From assembly GCF_001638985.1 (NCBI RefSeq), contig NW_017265145.1, positions 868,001 through 932,000 on the forward strand: a DNA stretch of 64,000 nt, read 5' to 3'. The position numbers were made by a program, and so were the translations under genes. Every line of letters starts with the position of its first letter. Position 1 is the stretch's first letter. Below, piece after piece: positions 26,715-39,615 of this stretch. The notes under the pieces are model-generated. The model was not told the DNA's origin. It saw only the letters and a program-made list of their open reading frames with translations, and made no database searches. This DNA is from Phycomyces blakesleeanus NRRL 1555(-). Lineage: Eukaryota > Mucoromycota > Mucoromycetes > Mucorales > Phycomycetaceae.

Positions 26715-27550
26715 TGTTGAGACACTTACCAAAATATTTTGCAGGATGAAAGACAAAGCCTCTGAAACCACTTATATATAAGCTATCGCATGCCTCACTG
26801 ATTCTTGTCATTGGTGATTTTTTTTCCAATAATTTATTTCGCTTTACTTTACTTTTGACAACTAGCCAGAATTACTCAATTGGATGCAGTTCAGGAGAAT
26901 ATGGAGGAAAATACACATGTCGATATCCTCTTGAGTGGATGTGCTTTCCTATATCAGTTGATCTATTGATAAGAACAGTATTCATGACAAGATAATGTCC
27001 CTTCATTTCTGAGTACTTGACCATTTCATCAAGAATCGCCTTTAAAAAGCTTAAATAATTCCCTGTCACTGTTTCGGTGCCGTAGTCCATCAGTCACACG
27101 CCCGAGTTTTCTCTTAAGCTAACATTAATTAAGCCGGTAGCAGATATTGCTCCTAACTTCGATGTCTTGTTCGCTTTAGCCGTAGGTACTGTGATTATCG
27201 TAGGATTATCTTTCTTTGACCGAGCTATATCTCGTTTCAAATTAATGGGAAAGGCTGACTCATTGAGAAAAACGCAATTTGTTGTGAAGTCCAAGTCAGT
27301 CTGTTCCCACTTTTGAGCCGAATTGTACCGTTGTTGATTTTTTTTCTTTGCTATTTTCTCCCAAAGGTTAGAACTGTGTCTATTTAATGGATAGATTACA
27401 TCAAGCTGTCATATAATTATAAGCCGTGCTACGAGAAACATTAAGATATATAAAGTTATGTGTTAAGCTCTCTACTATTTCAGTTAAAACAGAAGAAGGA
27501 TTCTCAGCAATTTAAAAGAAATTGGGTGTGGTCTTCCTCGAGAATACGAC
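26715..27550 (-). mobile_element. Decayed Tc1/mariner-like DDE transposase, catalytically dead
   Basis: Minus-strand remnant of a cut-and-paste transposase. In order it shows a helix-turn-helix-like part (about 27510-27400, with SRSTAYNYMT), the first catalytic block (CVFLNESAFPINL, near 27270), the second block (HYLVMNTVLINR, near 26990), the third block (YFPPYSPELHPIE, near 26885) and a C-terminal part (VVKSKVKRNK...) to about 26715. The expected Asp in block one (usually DES) and in block two (usually D-N) both read Asn, so two of three catalytic residues are lost. In-frame stops occur near 27410 and directly after HPIE, plus a frameshift near 27092. I could not define terminal inverted repeats. 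Confidence 0.85.
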
Positions 27551-29940
27551 ATTGACCTGACTATTTATTTTTCAAGAGCTATATATTAGCACATATATGC
27601 TTTAAAATATTGGGTGTTAAGAGAAAATAGACAAATTAGCGTAAGAAGGCTAAAGAGGTTGGTGTCATGATTTGACAGAATCTTAAATACTTTATTCAGT
27701 ATTGATATGGGTCTGCAAAATAAGTACAATTTGAGCATCTCTTTTTGACCTGTATTCCATCCTCGGTGTGGCTAATATACACTATATATAATATCTTCCG
27801 AAATCTAACCGCTGAAGACGTTCTTAATGAACCTGCGTATTTGTGCAGAAATAAAAATAAAATACAAAAGTCTGACCGCTTTCCAAAGTTCTGATAAAAG
27901 CAAGCAAACAAGTAGCAATCACCACAACAATCAAAATAGCAAGAGATATAGCAATAACAATCCCGTCACTACCGAAAATAGTTTTTCTCTTTGAACCATT
28001 TAGACAATTACAGGTAGAATGTCTGAATAAATATCTACTTTGTCTGAAAACTAATTTCTCTTTGTCTAAATTTCATTCTCGTTTCGCCCACAAAAGGTAA
28101 GCATATTGTCTACGATTACATTTTGATTCGTCTAAATCATTTCCTAATTTGTCTCAATCTTAAGTAGAAACACTGTATTCTCATCATCGTAGGTACAAGC
28201 GTTGTTTAATATACGTTTCTGTTGTTACAATTTTTCAGATCTATCCGTTTCATGTTCTTATTAAGTATCCTTGTGGTCATTTATCGATGGATAAACGGTT
28301 GATTCCGGGTAGAAGTCGTTTCAATCAAGATACTATAGAATACTTTTGTCATTAAATATATCCTTTATTTTTGAAACAAATAAATAAATAAATATATATA
28401 TATGTATACACTTACATAGAGAAGCGTTTCAATCTCAGCCAAAAATCAAGAAAAGGAAGAAAAAAATGAAAGTATTATTTTATATTTATATTATTAATCG
28501 AATCCAACATCAAATCAACATTATCATCAAGCAACACACACTTTTACAGTAATAGGACTAATATTTACAGAAAGATGTAAATTATGTACATGCATCTAGT
28601 AGATTTTTGAGAAACCAAAAGTATAGACGTTGACATTAATGTCTAATGTGAAAAGCATTAAGAAAGTAAAAGAAATCGGATTGTCTAAACCTAGATACTT
28701 TACTAGAAAATATTTAAATATAAATGAGAGGACAGAAAGTTTTCCAAAGCAAGTGTTAGTAGATGACTAATTCGCTTAACATGAGATGCTGAATTCCTCT
28801 TTTAGCAGATGTAAGTATTATTCTGTAAAGACACAAAAATTAGATGTTTTAAGAGGCTTGGGGTTGGTTAGTATATTCCAGTCTATGAGAAAGTTTTGAC
28901 AGAGATACACAAAGAATTGCGGTCGCAATGAGATAATGAGTATATCAACTGGTCTGATGATGGGCAAGGATTACTGGCTATCTTAGCGTCCAACTATTAT
29001 AGCCCCATAAAACATGTTTAGCAGGTATTGTGCGAAGCTGATACCAAGTAATTATTGATACCAGAGAAGGGAATACTCAATATTATGCTTATACCTTTTT
29101 TTTTGCTGTGTTTTATTAATATATGTATATCATCTCATTTTTTGAAGCTATAGGAGCCTAAACATAACCACTGATGAACAGTTGAATAATAAAGAAATGC
29201 TTTATCTTCTATCATGAACTATTATTATTTTTCAATTTAAAAGGATGAAATATATATATATTTGGCATGTTTATATGTATGGACTAAACATGACATTGGA
29301 TGAGCATTTTATGCGTCGTCTTCCTGGTTATCTTTTATAATAATTTATGAATAAAAGTCGGTACGGTTAGATTACCATTACGAGAATGATATTGAAAGAA
29401 GGTGGAACCAAAATGATCACTGCAACATGTTGATTATAGCAGACATGCGTTTGGACATTGGGCCAATCAATATCGAACCAGAAAAAACATATCAGAATCT
29501 TTTTTGGATAAAGCGTCTATCCACAGGGTACGAGCAATATTTGCGGATGAAGACATTTCTCAGGCACAATGTATTCCCGTGCTGCCCCAGTTAAATCAAG
29601 TGCATTACAAATTCCATCGTCTATCAACCCATACAATGTACCGTTCATTATCACCATTTTTATTCTTTATCAGACGACAGGTATCATCTATTCGAACCCT
29701 TTCTTGGGATGTATCGCGTCTATCAGCACTGCTTATGAGAAAAATGGGATTTTCTTTATTTCCCATACTACCTGCAAAAGCCATCACATCTAGCCAAAAG
29801 GCAAACCCAAAAATGACTGGTATTCAAGACAATATAACAGTGGAGAATCCCCTCTATTCCAAAAAATATTAAATAAATTAAAAAGTCAATATACTAGTAA
29901 TAAAGATAGCTTACTATTCTCCCACTATTAATGATGATCT

Positions 29941-29991
<51 letters not shown>

Positions 29992-30584
29992 TATTGATAT
30001 ATTTTTATCGGACGTTGGCTTTTGAAAATCTTTCTAATTCATGTACAGTAGATATCCTTTTATTTTTGAAACAAGTAAACACATATTATGTATGTGTATA
30101 TATTTATACATTTAAAAAAAAACTTCTTTGATAATAGTAATAATAAAAGCTCATGTACCAGCAAGTATATAAAAAGGCCGATCTGGCAAGATAATGGTCC
30201 GATAAATTTGAAATAACCAGGCCTGCAAATAAACTATACTGAAACTGATGTTTTTTATGACTAAATAGTCGTGTCTCTTTCGATTGTACTTGGGTATTCG
30301 AGATAATACTTCCGTGGGTGAGTGTGAGGGAGTGCGTGTGTGTCTATCGTAGTTTCAACCAGTGCTTTAATAGTCGTCCTGCCATGCAAGTTTTCTTCTT
30401 TTTTTGTGATATGTTTTTTTAAAAGACAGAGCCATGTGTGTGTGTTGTATTGTGACGATGATCAGACTAAAAAAGAGGGGCTCAAATCCCGCCTCTATTT
30501 GTACTCTCGTTGGTTTTATTCCTTCTTCATCCTTTTATTCCATTCCTTTTTTTCTTGTCTTCTTGAACTTTAACTTCTCTGACT
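27551..30584. other. Intergenic with motif cluster and relic-like frames
   Basis: Contains a cluster of TTGTCT-type motifs (27993-28160), a GA microsatellite (29944-29990), and protein-like but unrecognised overlapping frames around 29504-29872 on both strands. The part from about 30300 to 30584 is the likely promoter and 5' UTR of the RhoGEF gene. No gene is supported. Confidence 0.5.
29944..29990. repeat. GA dinucleotide repeat
   Basis: About 23 uninterrupted GA units, seen directly. Confidence 0.95.
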
Positions 30585-32539
30585 ATGCCTCATATCGACG
30601 AGAATGGTCAGCTAAGAATCAGGCGTCAGCAACCAAGACAACCTCCGCCAAGCATAAATACACTTCAAAGCACATCTTCCAGCAACAGCAGTGGCCATGC
30701 GCCTACAATTTACTCCAACGATATATCTACCCTAACCAACATGACAAACGATCTATCGCTAGAAAATCAGAACGCAATCGGGGATTACGATGAAGACCAA
30801 TTTGGCATTATTGACAGCCTAGACTACGACGATATTGATGATGGTTTGATCGGTATGTTGTACCAGCCATGTTGTGCACAAATACGTTTATTAAGTTCAA
30901 TAAGAATAAATCCCTAAAAACATCGTTGTGCCACAGACCACGAAATGATTCACCGACAACGAGAGGCTCTTATTCATCAACTCTATACCTCTGAACAAGC
31001 CTACCTTGAATCACTCGAGCTTGTCTTGAGTGCGTTTCTGAACCCCCTTCGAAAGAATTCAAAGCAATCTTCATTTAACTTTCTTGGAATGAAAAAGCTT
31101 GTTTGCACAGATCGTGAGCTAAAATGGCTTTTTGGAAATTTCGATGAAATACTTGAAATTCACCGTGAGATACTTGCAAGTCTTGAACAACGGTACATAT
31201 TATTATTTTTAATTGATCCTTTATAAAGTATGATTATATTAACAGTCTGTTATAGTCTTAGTATCTGGGGTCCCACCCAGATCATGTCCGATGTTTTCCA
31301 AACCTGGGCAAGTGAAAATGAATTGCGCTTTTGGGACAAAAGCAGTATTTATTCATATTTTTTTTTACAAAATATAGTTTAGGTCTCTGGGAGTCTACCA
31401 CTCATATTTAGATAATTATGGATTTGCTGTTACAACCTACGAACGACTCACTCGCTACCAGCCTTTCAAGAAGTTTATTGATGTATGTTTAATTACAATT
31501 TATAAGCTCAACTGAAATTAATTTTTAAATAGGCAGCGCACAAAGACCCAATCCTCAGAGGGGCCACATTATTGTCTCTACTTCAAATTCCAGCAGGCTG
31601 TGTCAACAGATATGCCCAATTAATGTGTCAACTTGCTGATGGCACCTCACCCATGCACCCGGATTATGTTGGTCTGATGCAGTGTAAAAAGCAAATTCTT
31701 GTAATTGCAGACGAGATCAGACCAAAGTATGCACATAATAATAATAGTGATATGGACTGTTGATATTAATTTTGTGGGTGTAGGGTTGAAGATGCCGATA
31801 ATGTGGACCAAGTGCTTATGATTCAACAGGCTCTTGTCGGTGCACCTTTTGGTGTGAAGGCTCAACGGAGGCTCGTGCTACAGGGCCAACTGTCGCGCGT
31901 TGTGATCAATTCAAGATCCACAGGGGAGGAACGCACCTACCTTTTATTCTCAGACATTCTCGTATTTGTACGACCTAAACAAGACCAGAACAAGACTCTT
32001 TTGCAATACAAAGGGCACTTGAATCTCGAGCGAGCTCGCATTCGGGCTCTTTCGGTAGACGAAGCGGGTGGCCAAGAGTTTTGCATTGAAATTACCTCGT
32101 CGTTTGAGGGAGTCGATACCTTGAATACGACTTACATGGGATCACCTACTGTTCATGTATTACACACCCAGAGTTTCGAGGAACAGACTGAATGGCTTAA
32201 GCGCCTGGAGATTGTGATTAAGAAGCTCGATCGGGAGGCAACAGCAGTAAGAGGTAAATTGATGATACTAATAATAAGCATAATAGTCTTTATTGACGAT
32301 CAGCTTATCAATTTATTTATTTTTAATATTTAATATATAATAATAATAAAAACTTTTTTATATACATATATACGCTTGTAGTCGCTGCAAGCAAAAGACT
32401 TGCCAATAGCAGATCACCCCCCGATTCATTAAAGCGACAGGGAACGACGATCTCAAGCTCCTCATCTAAATTGTCTACCGGAAGCACTGGTAGTGTTCAC
32501 AGCAGCAATGGTTCTAATGGACGGTCCTCAAAACAGTAA
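30585..32539 (+). CDS. Rho guanine-nucleotide exchange factor (DH-PH)
   Basis: Activator of Rho/Cdc42-type GTPases; expected to act at the plasma membrane in polarity, actin or wall synthesis. Seven exons: 30585-30852, 30937-31192, 31256-31307, 31378-31482, 31533-31726, 31784-32253, 32382-32539; 500 residues. Residues 1-90 are a polar, partly acidic leader. The DH domain starts at about 94 (REALIHQLYTSEQAYLESLELVL, the CR1 helix) and runs to about 300, with YHSYLDNY and the conserved late block ending in SLLQIPAGCVNRYAQLM. The PH domain covers about 315-440 (RRLVLQGQLSRV... to TEWLKRLEIVIKKL). A Ser-rich tail closes the protein. Intron 3 must use a GC donor (31308) to keep the frame. It is smaller than typical fungal Rom1/Bud3-type exchange factors and lacks a visible CNH or DEP domain. 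The target GTPase cannot be told. Confidence 0.93.
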
Positions 32540-35500
32540 CAGCTACACCTTTACATTCCTTTATTTTCTCAGCCTTTTAAAAGACCTTTCTTTATTTTCA
32601 TATTAAGAAACAAAACTCTAGAAGAATCTTGTCCTGATCTGATTCTACACTCTTTATGCCAAAAAGAAGCAAATGACCACCAGGCTGTGGTTATTTATAT
32701 TCTCTATAATCCTTTACTATGCCTTCCCTTCCTTCCCTTCTATTTCCTTTCCTTTACCTTACTTTACTTTCTATACACGCATTATACTATATACACTGTA
32801 CAACTCTTGAAGTTTACAAGATTTAAATAGATATTCAAATAATTTATATAAAAAGTTCTATTAAACTTGTTCTCCACATGACATTTTTCCAGCCAGAATA
32901 TATATGTATGGATCTTATTCAACTAAAAAAAAACAGTAAAAGATCAAACTGATTAGCTTATTCCACTCCGGTACTTGACTTAATATTAGTCAGGATAGGA
33001 ATTTAATCCTAATTGTTGGCAGAAAATATTATTGTTTCCATTCCTTTATTTATTTTTTCAAAAAAAAAAAGATAAAAACTATTAAAAGGAAAACGGCCGA
33101 ATTCCGTGAATTATTCCGGTTCTCGTAAGATGAACTTGAGAAAACAAGATGGCGGAAAAACAGAGTTTGAAGATCCTAACAGCACAAAATCTTGAAGATG
33201 AAACATGAAGCTTGTATTCCCCGCCTACTACGGTTATCACTATAGCAATACAAATACACATACCCACACTAAAAGGCTTGGTTGAATCTGATAAAAGAGA
33301 GTAAAATCCTTCTAGCCAAAGACAATTATAGAAGTCTATTATTTAAATAAACGGCTATTCAAAAAGAAAGACTAGCTATTCATGCGGACAACAGTTGTAC
33401 AAGTATACTCTTGATATATTGCTCAAAAGAAGTAGACAATTTTCAAGTGGAGCAAGTATACGTGTATACAAAAAGAAGAAGAAGCTTGCCATTGAATTCC
33501 TTGTTATTTTTGGTAAAGGGAAATATATGGCGATAGTCAAATAGAAGGAAATTATATAGTTTTATATAATATATATATAGTGTATACCTATGTCGGTAAA
33601 GAAAAATCTTTCTGATGTTGTACAACAAGATACTCTGAAAGTAGCTTTTTTTTTATTGGAGCTTGTTTAATCAATGTTAATCCTGACTAGCACTATAGGG
33701 AATGGCAGAATTTATAACACCGTTTTTACATCTTTCGCTCAAAAGTCACCTTTTTTTCTATAGTGTAGTTATGGCTTTCGAACCTATCAAATTTATTAGC
33801 TTTTACTTTCAACACAGACCATCGTTTTATAGTCTTGTTCTAAAATGAATTTTATAGCTATTAGTATTAGCTTATAGAAAAGGAACTATAATTCTATTTT
33901 TGCTATTTTCACATTTCATATATTATCCGCAAGAGTATACATATAGAAATTGTAAAATAGCGGCTGTTTGTAAGCGATTGGTAAGCGAAATACATCACTA
34001 ACCACTACAAAAAAAAATACTTTACTGAGCCAGCTCCTTAATAAATCGAAATAAACACACACAAGCATACACCCACACCCACACCCATATATATATATAT
34101 TCCATCAATAGGTAAGATAATAATTAATAACATCTCTATATGGATCAGCCTTATTACGATTAGTCTACTTACATATTCTAAAGGTATATTCCGTGATATA
34201 AGTGAAGATTCCAAAGCAAGACAGTCGGTATTCTTCTTCTTTTACCTACCACTCTCAAGGAACAAAGGAAGTGCCGTCAGCTGAACGACTTGATATGCCA
34301 ATCTGCCCTTCAGGCTAAAGATTGTTGTGATTAACCAGCTTAATACATAATAACTTGAAAATAATATGCTCTTTAATATGTATCTCCACCGTTAAAAGTC
34401 TGATACATATTATGCAGATGTTCCATTCCTTGTTTCAAATACGAAAATTTACATCCTCTTTAATATTATTGGTATAAGATGTAATGACCTGTGGAAGCCT
34501 TTAACTCAACTGCTTTTTATTTTGAACGTTAAAAAGCAAAAATAATGTATATGCTTTTCAGATTTTTTTCAGATATTTCTTTCTTAATGAATTTAAATGT
34601 GATTATAGAGAAATGAATAGGACACGGCCAGTTTATTTTAGAAAAAAGTCGCTACACACAATGTAGATACAGACAAGACACAATAAGGAGCTGTAAAGTT
34701 TGAGTGTATTTGGTAGGATGTCCTTTCTTTTTCTATTGTGCAACACTACCCCCTAATTTTATGCTAAAAAGAAACCTCCCTGTCCCCTAAGAGTTCTGTT
34801 CCCACAGGCTTTTAGGACCACTTTATGTCTACCTTGCCACTGAAATATTCTGCATATACTACACTGTGGCCCGAGTTATTTAACAACCCTTGGTATTTTG
34901 CCTTCGAAACATTTCTAGATCCTGATGCACAATTACTATGAGTGTGTATTCTTATTCTTTCTTATTCTTTGGCTATGTTCGAGAAAAAAATAATCTAAAG
35001 GATGTTGTTTCTGTCCCTTTCTGTTGTAAGTGCCCCCAAGGGTTATCATCTGTTTTTTTTTTTCAAGAATTGCCCCTTGACTTTTTCTCGGCTTAAGATT
35101 TTTGTTTAATCGGGAGAAATCTCTCTGGAAATATCGCACGCTTTTTTTGTCTTTTAGTTTTCAAGATTCACCAAGAAACCAAAGCACAATAAAGGTTTGT
35201 GCATATATTCTCTCAGTATATATATATAGTACTAAAAAAAAAGAGCAATATTTAGAATACAATCGGGAGAGAGAGATATACAGCAAGGTGATTAAGGACA
35301 TGCGATGAACTGTAGAAGAGCAAATGTATCAAATGTGTGAATATTATATCCTTATATCGGTTATTGAAAGCTCCAAACCATGAGAAATTCATAAAAATAT
35401 AATGCTAGTTTGCATTATCTACTTTAGACCAAGAGCAAGTATCTTTACCAGATACAGATATAACTTTGGTATACTTAAATTACAAATTCCAAAGAATAAC

Positions 35501-36401
35501 TGTATGTATCTGTGTCACATTTATTATACAAAACTTCAAAAAGATATGTGATAATCTGCTCCTTTTTAGACAGGGGGATTAATAGTTTACTTTTAAATCA
35601 ACAATTGTTTTTTTTGCAAGGTAAATATGTTTTGATGAGTATAATCTTGCGATCCCTAGTCGAATAAAATGACTACAAACCATTAAAGAATATCTTTATA
35701 ATCTACAACGAGTATTTTTAATAACCCTATCTACCCATTTTATATTAAGGCTTATCAATAAGCCACAATATATATAAAACGAAAGCAAACTAAATTGGAT
35801 GTACCACGCCATTTGGTTGCTTAAATAAACTATTAAAGATAGTCTGTATAATTGATTGTTACCGCATGTACTTGTACACTTGTGAGCACAATTTATACAG
35901 ATTATCATAGGTAACAGACCAGGTAGCCAGCCGTTTTAACATATGTCTTTAACAATAAAGGACAAAAACTAAAAGGAAAAATAAGGGCATTAAGGATACC
36001 TTAGCAACCAATAACAGTCAATATCTTAGAGAGTTGTGCTGAATAAGCAAATTTTTTTCTATCGTGCTCAAAAATGATTCGCAAACCGGAGTTAATAAAA
36101 CGATTTCATGTGACGTAGGTCTTTGACAACCAAGCAAAACAAAAAAAAATAGGAAAACTAGAGAGAAATCTTTGCGATTTATAGTACAGATATACAGCCA
36201 CTCTCGCTAGAGGAAAAAGGAAAAAAAAATGTACGTAGTCTTCAAACAGACCCCCCCCTCCTCCGTTTTGGAAGCTAGTTAATAGGAAAAAAGAGACCTT
36301 TTCCTTGTTATACTAGTATTAGAATACAGTGGTTAGTTTGTGTTTGATCATCTTTTGCTCATCTGTTGCAATCAGTATAAAGTTCCAACATTCACAAGAG
36401 C
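32540..36401. other. Intergenic between RhoGEF and EPL1
   Basis: About 3.9 kb with no supportable gene. The left end holds the RhoGEF 3' UTR and pyrimidine-rich CTTTCC runs near 32725-32765. The rest is AT-rich with small TA repeats and short frames lacking motifs. A CRE-like TGACGTA lies at 36111-36117, about 285 nt before the EPL1 start. Confidence 0.55.
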
Positions 36402-38976
36402 ATGACAAATCAGATGGTCTCCCGATTCCGAGTAAAAAAACTTTCACCAAAGCACCCCCTTCCAGTATTCAAAGAAAGCCAACTTCCAGACCTCACAGAG
36501 GCCGCTAGTCTACAGCGTTCAGTACCTCAAATAGAGACTGGCGTCGAGAAAGAAGAGGAGGAGGAGGTACGACAATATTTAGTCTTCCTTCAAAGCCTTG
36601 TATTTTTTTTGGGGGGTTGCATGGGCCCGGAGTTAATTGGGCTTACAATACAACAATTACATGAAAAATTTCAATATTCAACAATTACAAAAAAAAACAA
36701 TTTTACTTACCACAAAATCTTTACCATTCTTCATCTATATTCTGTTATCGTACTGTTTTTTTCTTACTACATGACAAATTCTACAATAGCATGATCTTCA
36801 GGCTGCCATTTCGGCTGCTCAAGCTGCCGTAACAACAGGTGCAAAGGTTGAAAGTTATATCCCAACTCCGGATGCCTCAAGAGTCATCCCGGACGAGGAG
36901 TACTATTCTCTTTACAAAAAAAAATACAAAGAACCATCTACACTTATTCGGTTCTCTTCTACTGTTGAAGATGTCACTGGTTGCCCTTATATGATGGACG
37001 AACAAGATGACGAGTTCCTTCAACGCTATAATGCCAACAAAGCAAATGAAACTCTTACACCAGATGCCTTTGAAGAAATTATGTGGCAGTTTGAGTCCGT
37101 GACAAATCATCAGCTACCTCATCTCAATCTTGTAAGTTACTATATAATCTATTTACAGCAACTGGTCCTGATGATAGCCATTCTTTCCTATCAGGATCCA
37201 TCGCACATCCCAGAATATGCGGAATTCATGACAATGATTCCTGAAAATTCCAAGTTACGTGGACGGCCAAGCCTAGAAACGGTTTATCAGCATTGGAGAC
37301 AGCGCCGTTTTAAGCGCCAAGGAAAATCAGTTGTACCAGAACTCAAGTCAGAAGACACATTAAGGAGCGAAATTGATCCATATGTGTGCTTCCGTCGGCG
37401 AGAGACGAAGCCTGTTCGAAAAACAAGACGAACGGACCAGCAATCGCTGGACCGCCTGCGGAAACTGCGTACAGAAATGGAGATGTCCAGAAATTTGCTC
37501 GAAATGGTCCTGCGAAGAGAGAAGATCCGTAAAGAGGGACTTGTCTTGGAGCACACCGTATTTGACAAAAAGTGCAAACTCAGAGAGTATCAGCGTGCAC
37601 TTGGAATCAAGGAAGACGAGGATCTTTTGCCAGCTCCTAAGAAAAAGAGAAAAACTTCGCTTGAGATTGGATCATCTGGGTTAGTTTTTTTTAATACAAG
37701 CAAATGTTTCAACTCTAACCTATTTTTTTTCAGTGCGACTATCAAGATTCCACTCAATAAACTCAAGAGAGATGGCCTTGATGGACGGCAAGATAAGACT
37801 CCTATGCAGATTGCCTTGGAAGCTGAGTTGGCCCGCAAGAGAGAGCAAGATGCGCCATACGAAGATTTTACAGAAGTATGCTATAAACAATCATCCGAAA
37901 ACATCTATTTTTTTTATTAATATTTTTCTTAATTTTGCAGTGCCCTTATCAGCCGTTTCCTTTACCAGTTCCTCACCAATTCTTTTGCTCCTTACCTTCA
38001 AGAGGCCCAAGATACAGAAAGCGTGTTGGTCGTGGTGGCCGAATATTTCTGGACCGGACTGGATACAAGCGAAACCCATCTCATTCAATGGGTGGGAAAA
38101 CAAAGCCTGGATTTCAGCAAGAGTTGTATGATCCTTATCGTTTTGAATCTGATTCCAGTGACGATGAGTTCAAAGTGGACGAGATGCAGGATAGGTACGT
38201 TTAGACATTGAAAAGAAGAAAGAAAAAAAAAGAAAAAGAGAAAGAGAAGGGCCAGACTGGTTCTAACCCCCCACGGCTAAATTAGCTTTCTGAGGCATCG
38301 CGCACAGCTTCTCACAGAGGTCGAACTCCGCAGCCTTGTCACAATACCGTTTTTGACCCCATTGAATATGATGAATCTTCATGCTGCAACAATGCGGGCC
38401 AACCAGGCTGCTGCTGCTGCTGCTGCTGCTCAGAGAGCTGCATTTATGGCCAATGGGGCAGCTGCAAATAATAGACCTAATGTTCCCAACGGCACCGTTA
38501 CTGCGCCCGTATCATCAGTGTCCAATTTATCTTCTCTTCCACTCAAACGCCAAAACAGCAGGACAAAGATGACTCCACAGCAGGCAGCTGTAGCAATGGC
38601 TAATGGCATGATAGCAGCAAATATGGCCGCTGTAGTTAATGGTTCTACCGGCCAAAACAAAGCAATGCAAATGGCCATGGCCGCCGCACAGCAGCAACAA
38701 CACCAACAACATCAGCAACACCAACAACACCAGCAACATCAGCAGCACCAACAACACCAGCAACATCAGCAGCACCAACAACACCAGCAACACCAGCAGC
38801 ACCAACAACACCAACAACATCAGCAACACCAACAACACCAGCAGCATCAACAACATCAACAACAACAAAGTCCAGTGGGCATAAATGGAATGATGGGTAC
38901 TTCTTCATTACCAGCTTCACATTCCGCCACACCCACTCCACCTTCGATTCCTTCCTCCTCTTCATTCTTACGTTAA
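36402..38976 (+). CDS. EPL1: Enhancer of polycomb-like protein EPL1 (NuA4 subunit)
   Basis: Scaffold of the NuA4/Piccolo histone H4 and H2A acetyltransferase; bridges the catalytic Esa1/Yng2 module to the nucleosome in the nucleus. Six exons: 36402-36566, 36802-37131, 37195-37679, 37734-37875, 37941-38194, 38286-38976; 688 residues. The N-terminal EPcA domain is clear: basic start (RFRVKKLSPK), VESYIPTPDASR, STLIRFSSTVED, DEQDDEFLQRYN, then RGRPSLETVYQHWRQRRFKRQGKS and DPYVCFRRRE. A basic GRGGRIFLDR segment follows at about 410-420. The C-terminus holds an alanine run (AAAAAAAA, from GCT codons) and a roughly 60-residue His-Gln-Gln repeat from 38692 to 38869. At intron 2, I chose the acceptor before DPSHIPEY (37195) over an upstream CAG at 37158 because it gives the family's 'LNLDPS' junction. 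Identification is firm; the repeat tail is lineage-specific. Confidence 0.95.
38692..38869 (+). repeat. CAA/CAG/CAC repeat coding for His-Gln-Gln
   Basis: Imperfect trinucleotide array inside EPL1, encoding repeating HQQ with synonymous CAA/CAG and CAC/CAT changes. Antisense frames of Leu/Val over the same bases are shadows. Confidence 0.95.
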
Positions 38977-39615
38977 CAAAAAATCAACCAAGACTCTAAG
39001 GTTATCACATATCTTTTCTAAAATCAATGAAAAGACAGCGACCATTTCGCCTTGACAATTTCTTTCTATCTATCCAACTACACCTTGGTCTAAATCAATA
39101 TCCCTTTCTCTCTCTCCCCCCTCTCTATTTTACACTTACACTCCTCCCTTTTCCTAACCTCTTTGTTTCACACTTCCATCCAGTTATTCTCTTATATTTC
39201 TTATTTAGGCTTTTTTTTTTAAAAAGAAAAATTGCTATGTACAGTCTCTTTTTGTTGTTTAGTTTTTTTTCATATTTACGCTCTTCCGTTTTTTTTATTA
39301 CTATTATTATTATTTTCTCTTAAAGCACGAGCTTATTCTGATTCTTTTTCAGGCTCATTTCTCTTCTAATTCTCACGTTCATTGTAAAGATTTGTATTGG
39401 AACATTCTACTTTTGTAGTTACCAAAGTTAACATGTAACAACCTCAATTAAACACATTTACACATAAAAATAAAAAAAAGTTTAAGAACAATCGAATTGG
39501 GGTTTATTGAATATATGTATATAAATTGAACTTTAACAAATTGTCTAAATAACAATAATGCATTTTATATAGAAAATTGTTGCCTCTATAGTACAATAGA
39601 TCTGATACAGGTTGA
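38977..39615. other. Convergent 3' region of EPL1 and chitinase
   Basis: Both flanking genes end here, so it holds two 3' UTRs. It has T/C-rich stretches (about 39090-39310) and A-rich 3' sequence. No gene is seen. Confidence 0.65.

Noticed and set aside
29504..29872. Plus-strand 122-codon frame, thought to be a DDE transposase part (DKASIH)
   Set aside because: Overlapping frames on both strands look equally good and no catalytic motif follows.
30470..30500. T-arm-like GAGGGGCTCAAATCCCGCC
   Set aside because: No cloverleaf upstream; it is in the 5' leader of the RhoGEF gene and looks like chance.
37141..37194. In-frame extension QLVLMIAILSYQ in EPL1 exon 3
   Set aside because: Using the earlier CAG acceptor inserts 12 residues into the conserved LNLDPS junction; the later acceptor fits the family better.
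38527..38965. Antisense Leu/Val-rich and other-frame Asn/Ser-Thr-rich frames
   Set aside because: Shadows of the EPL1 His-Gln-Gln repeat.
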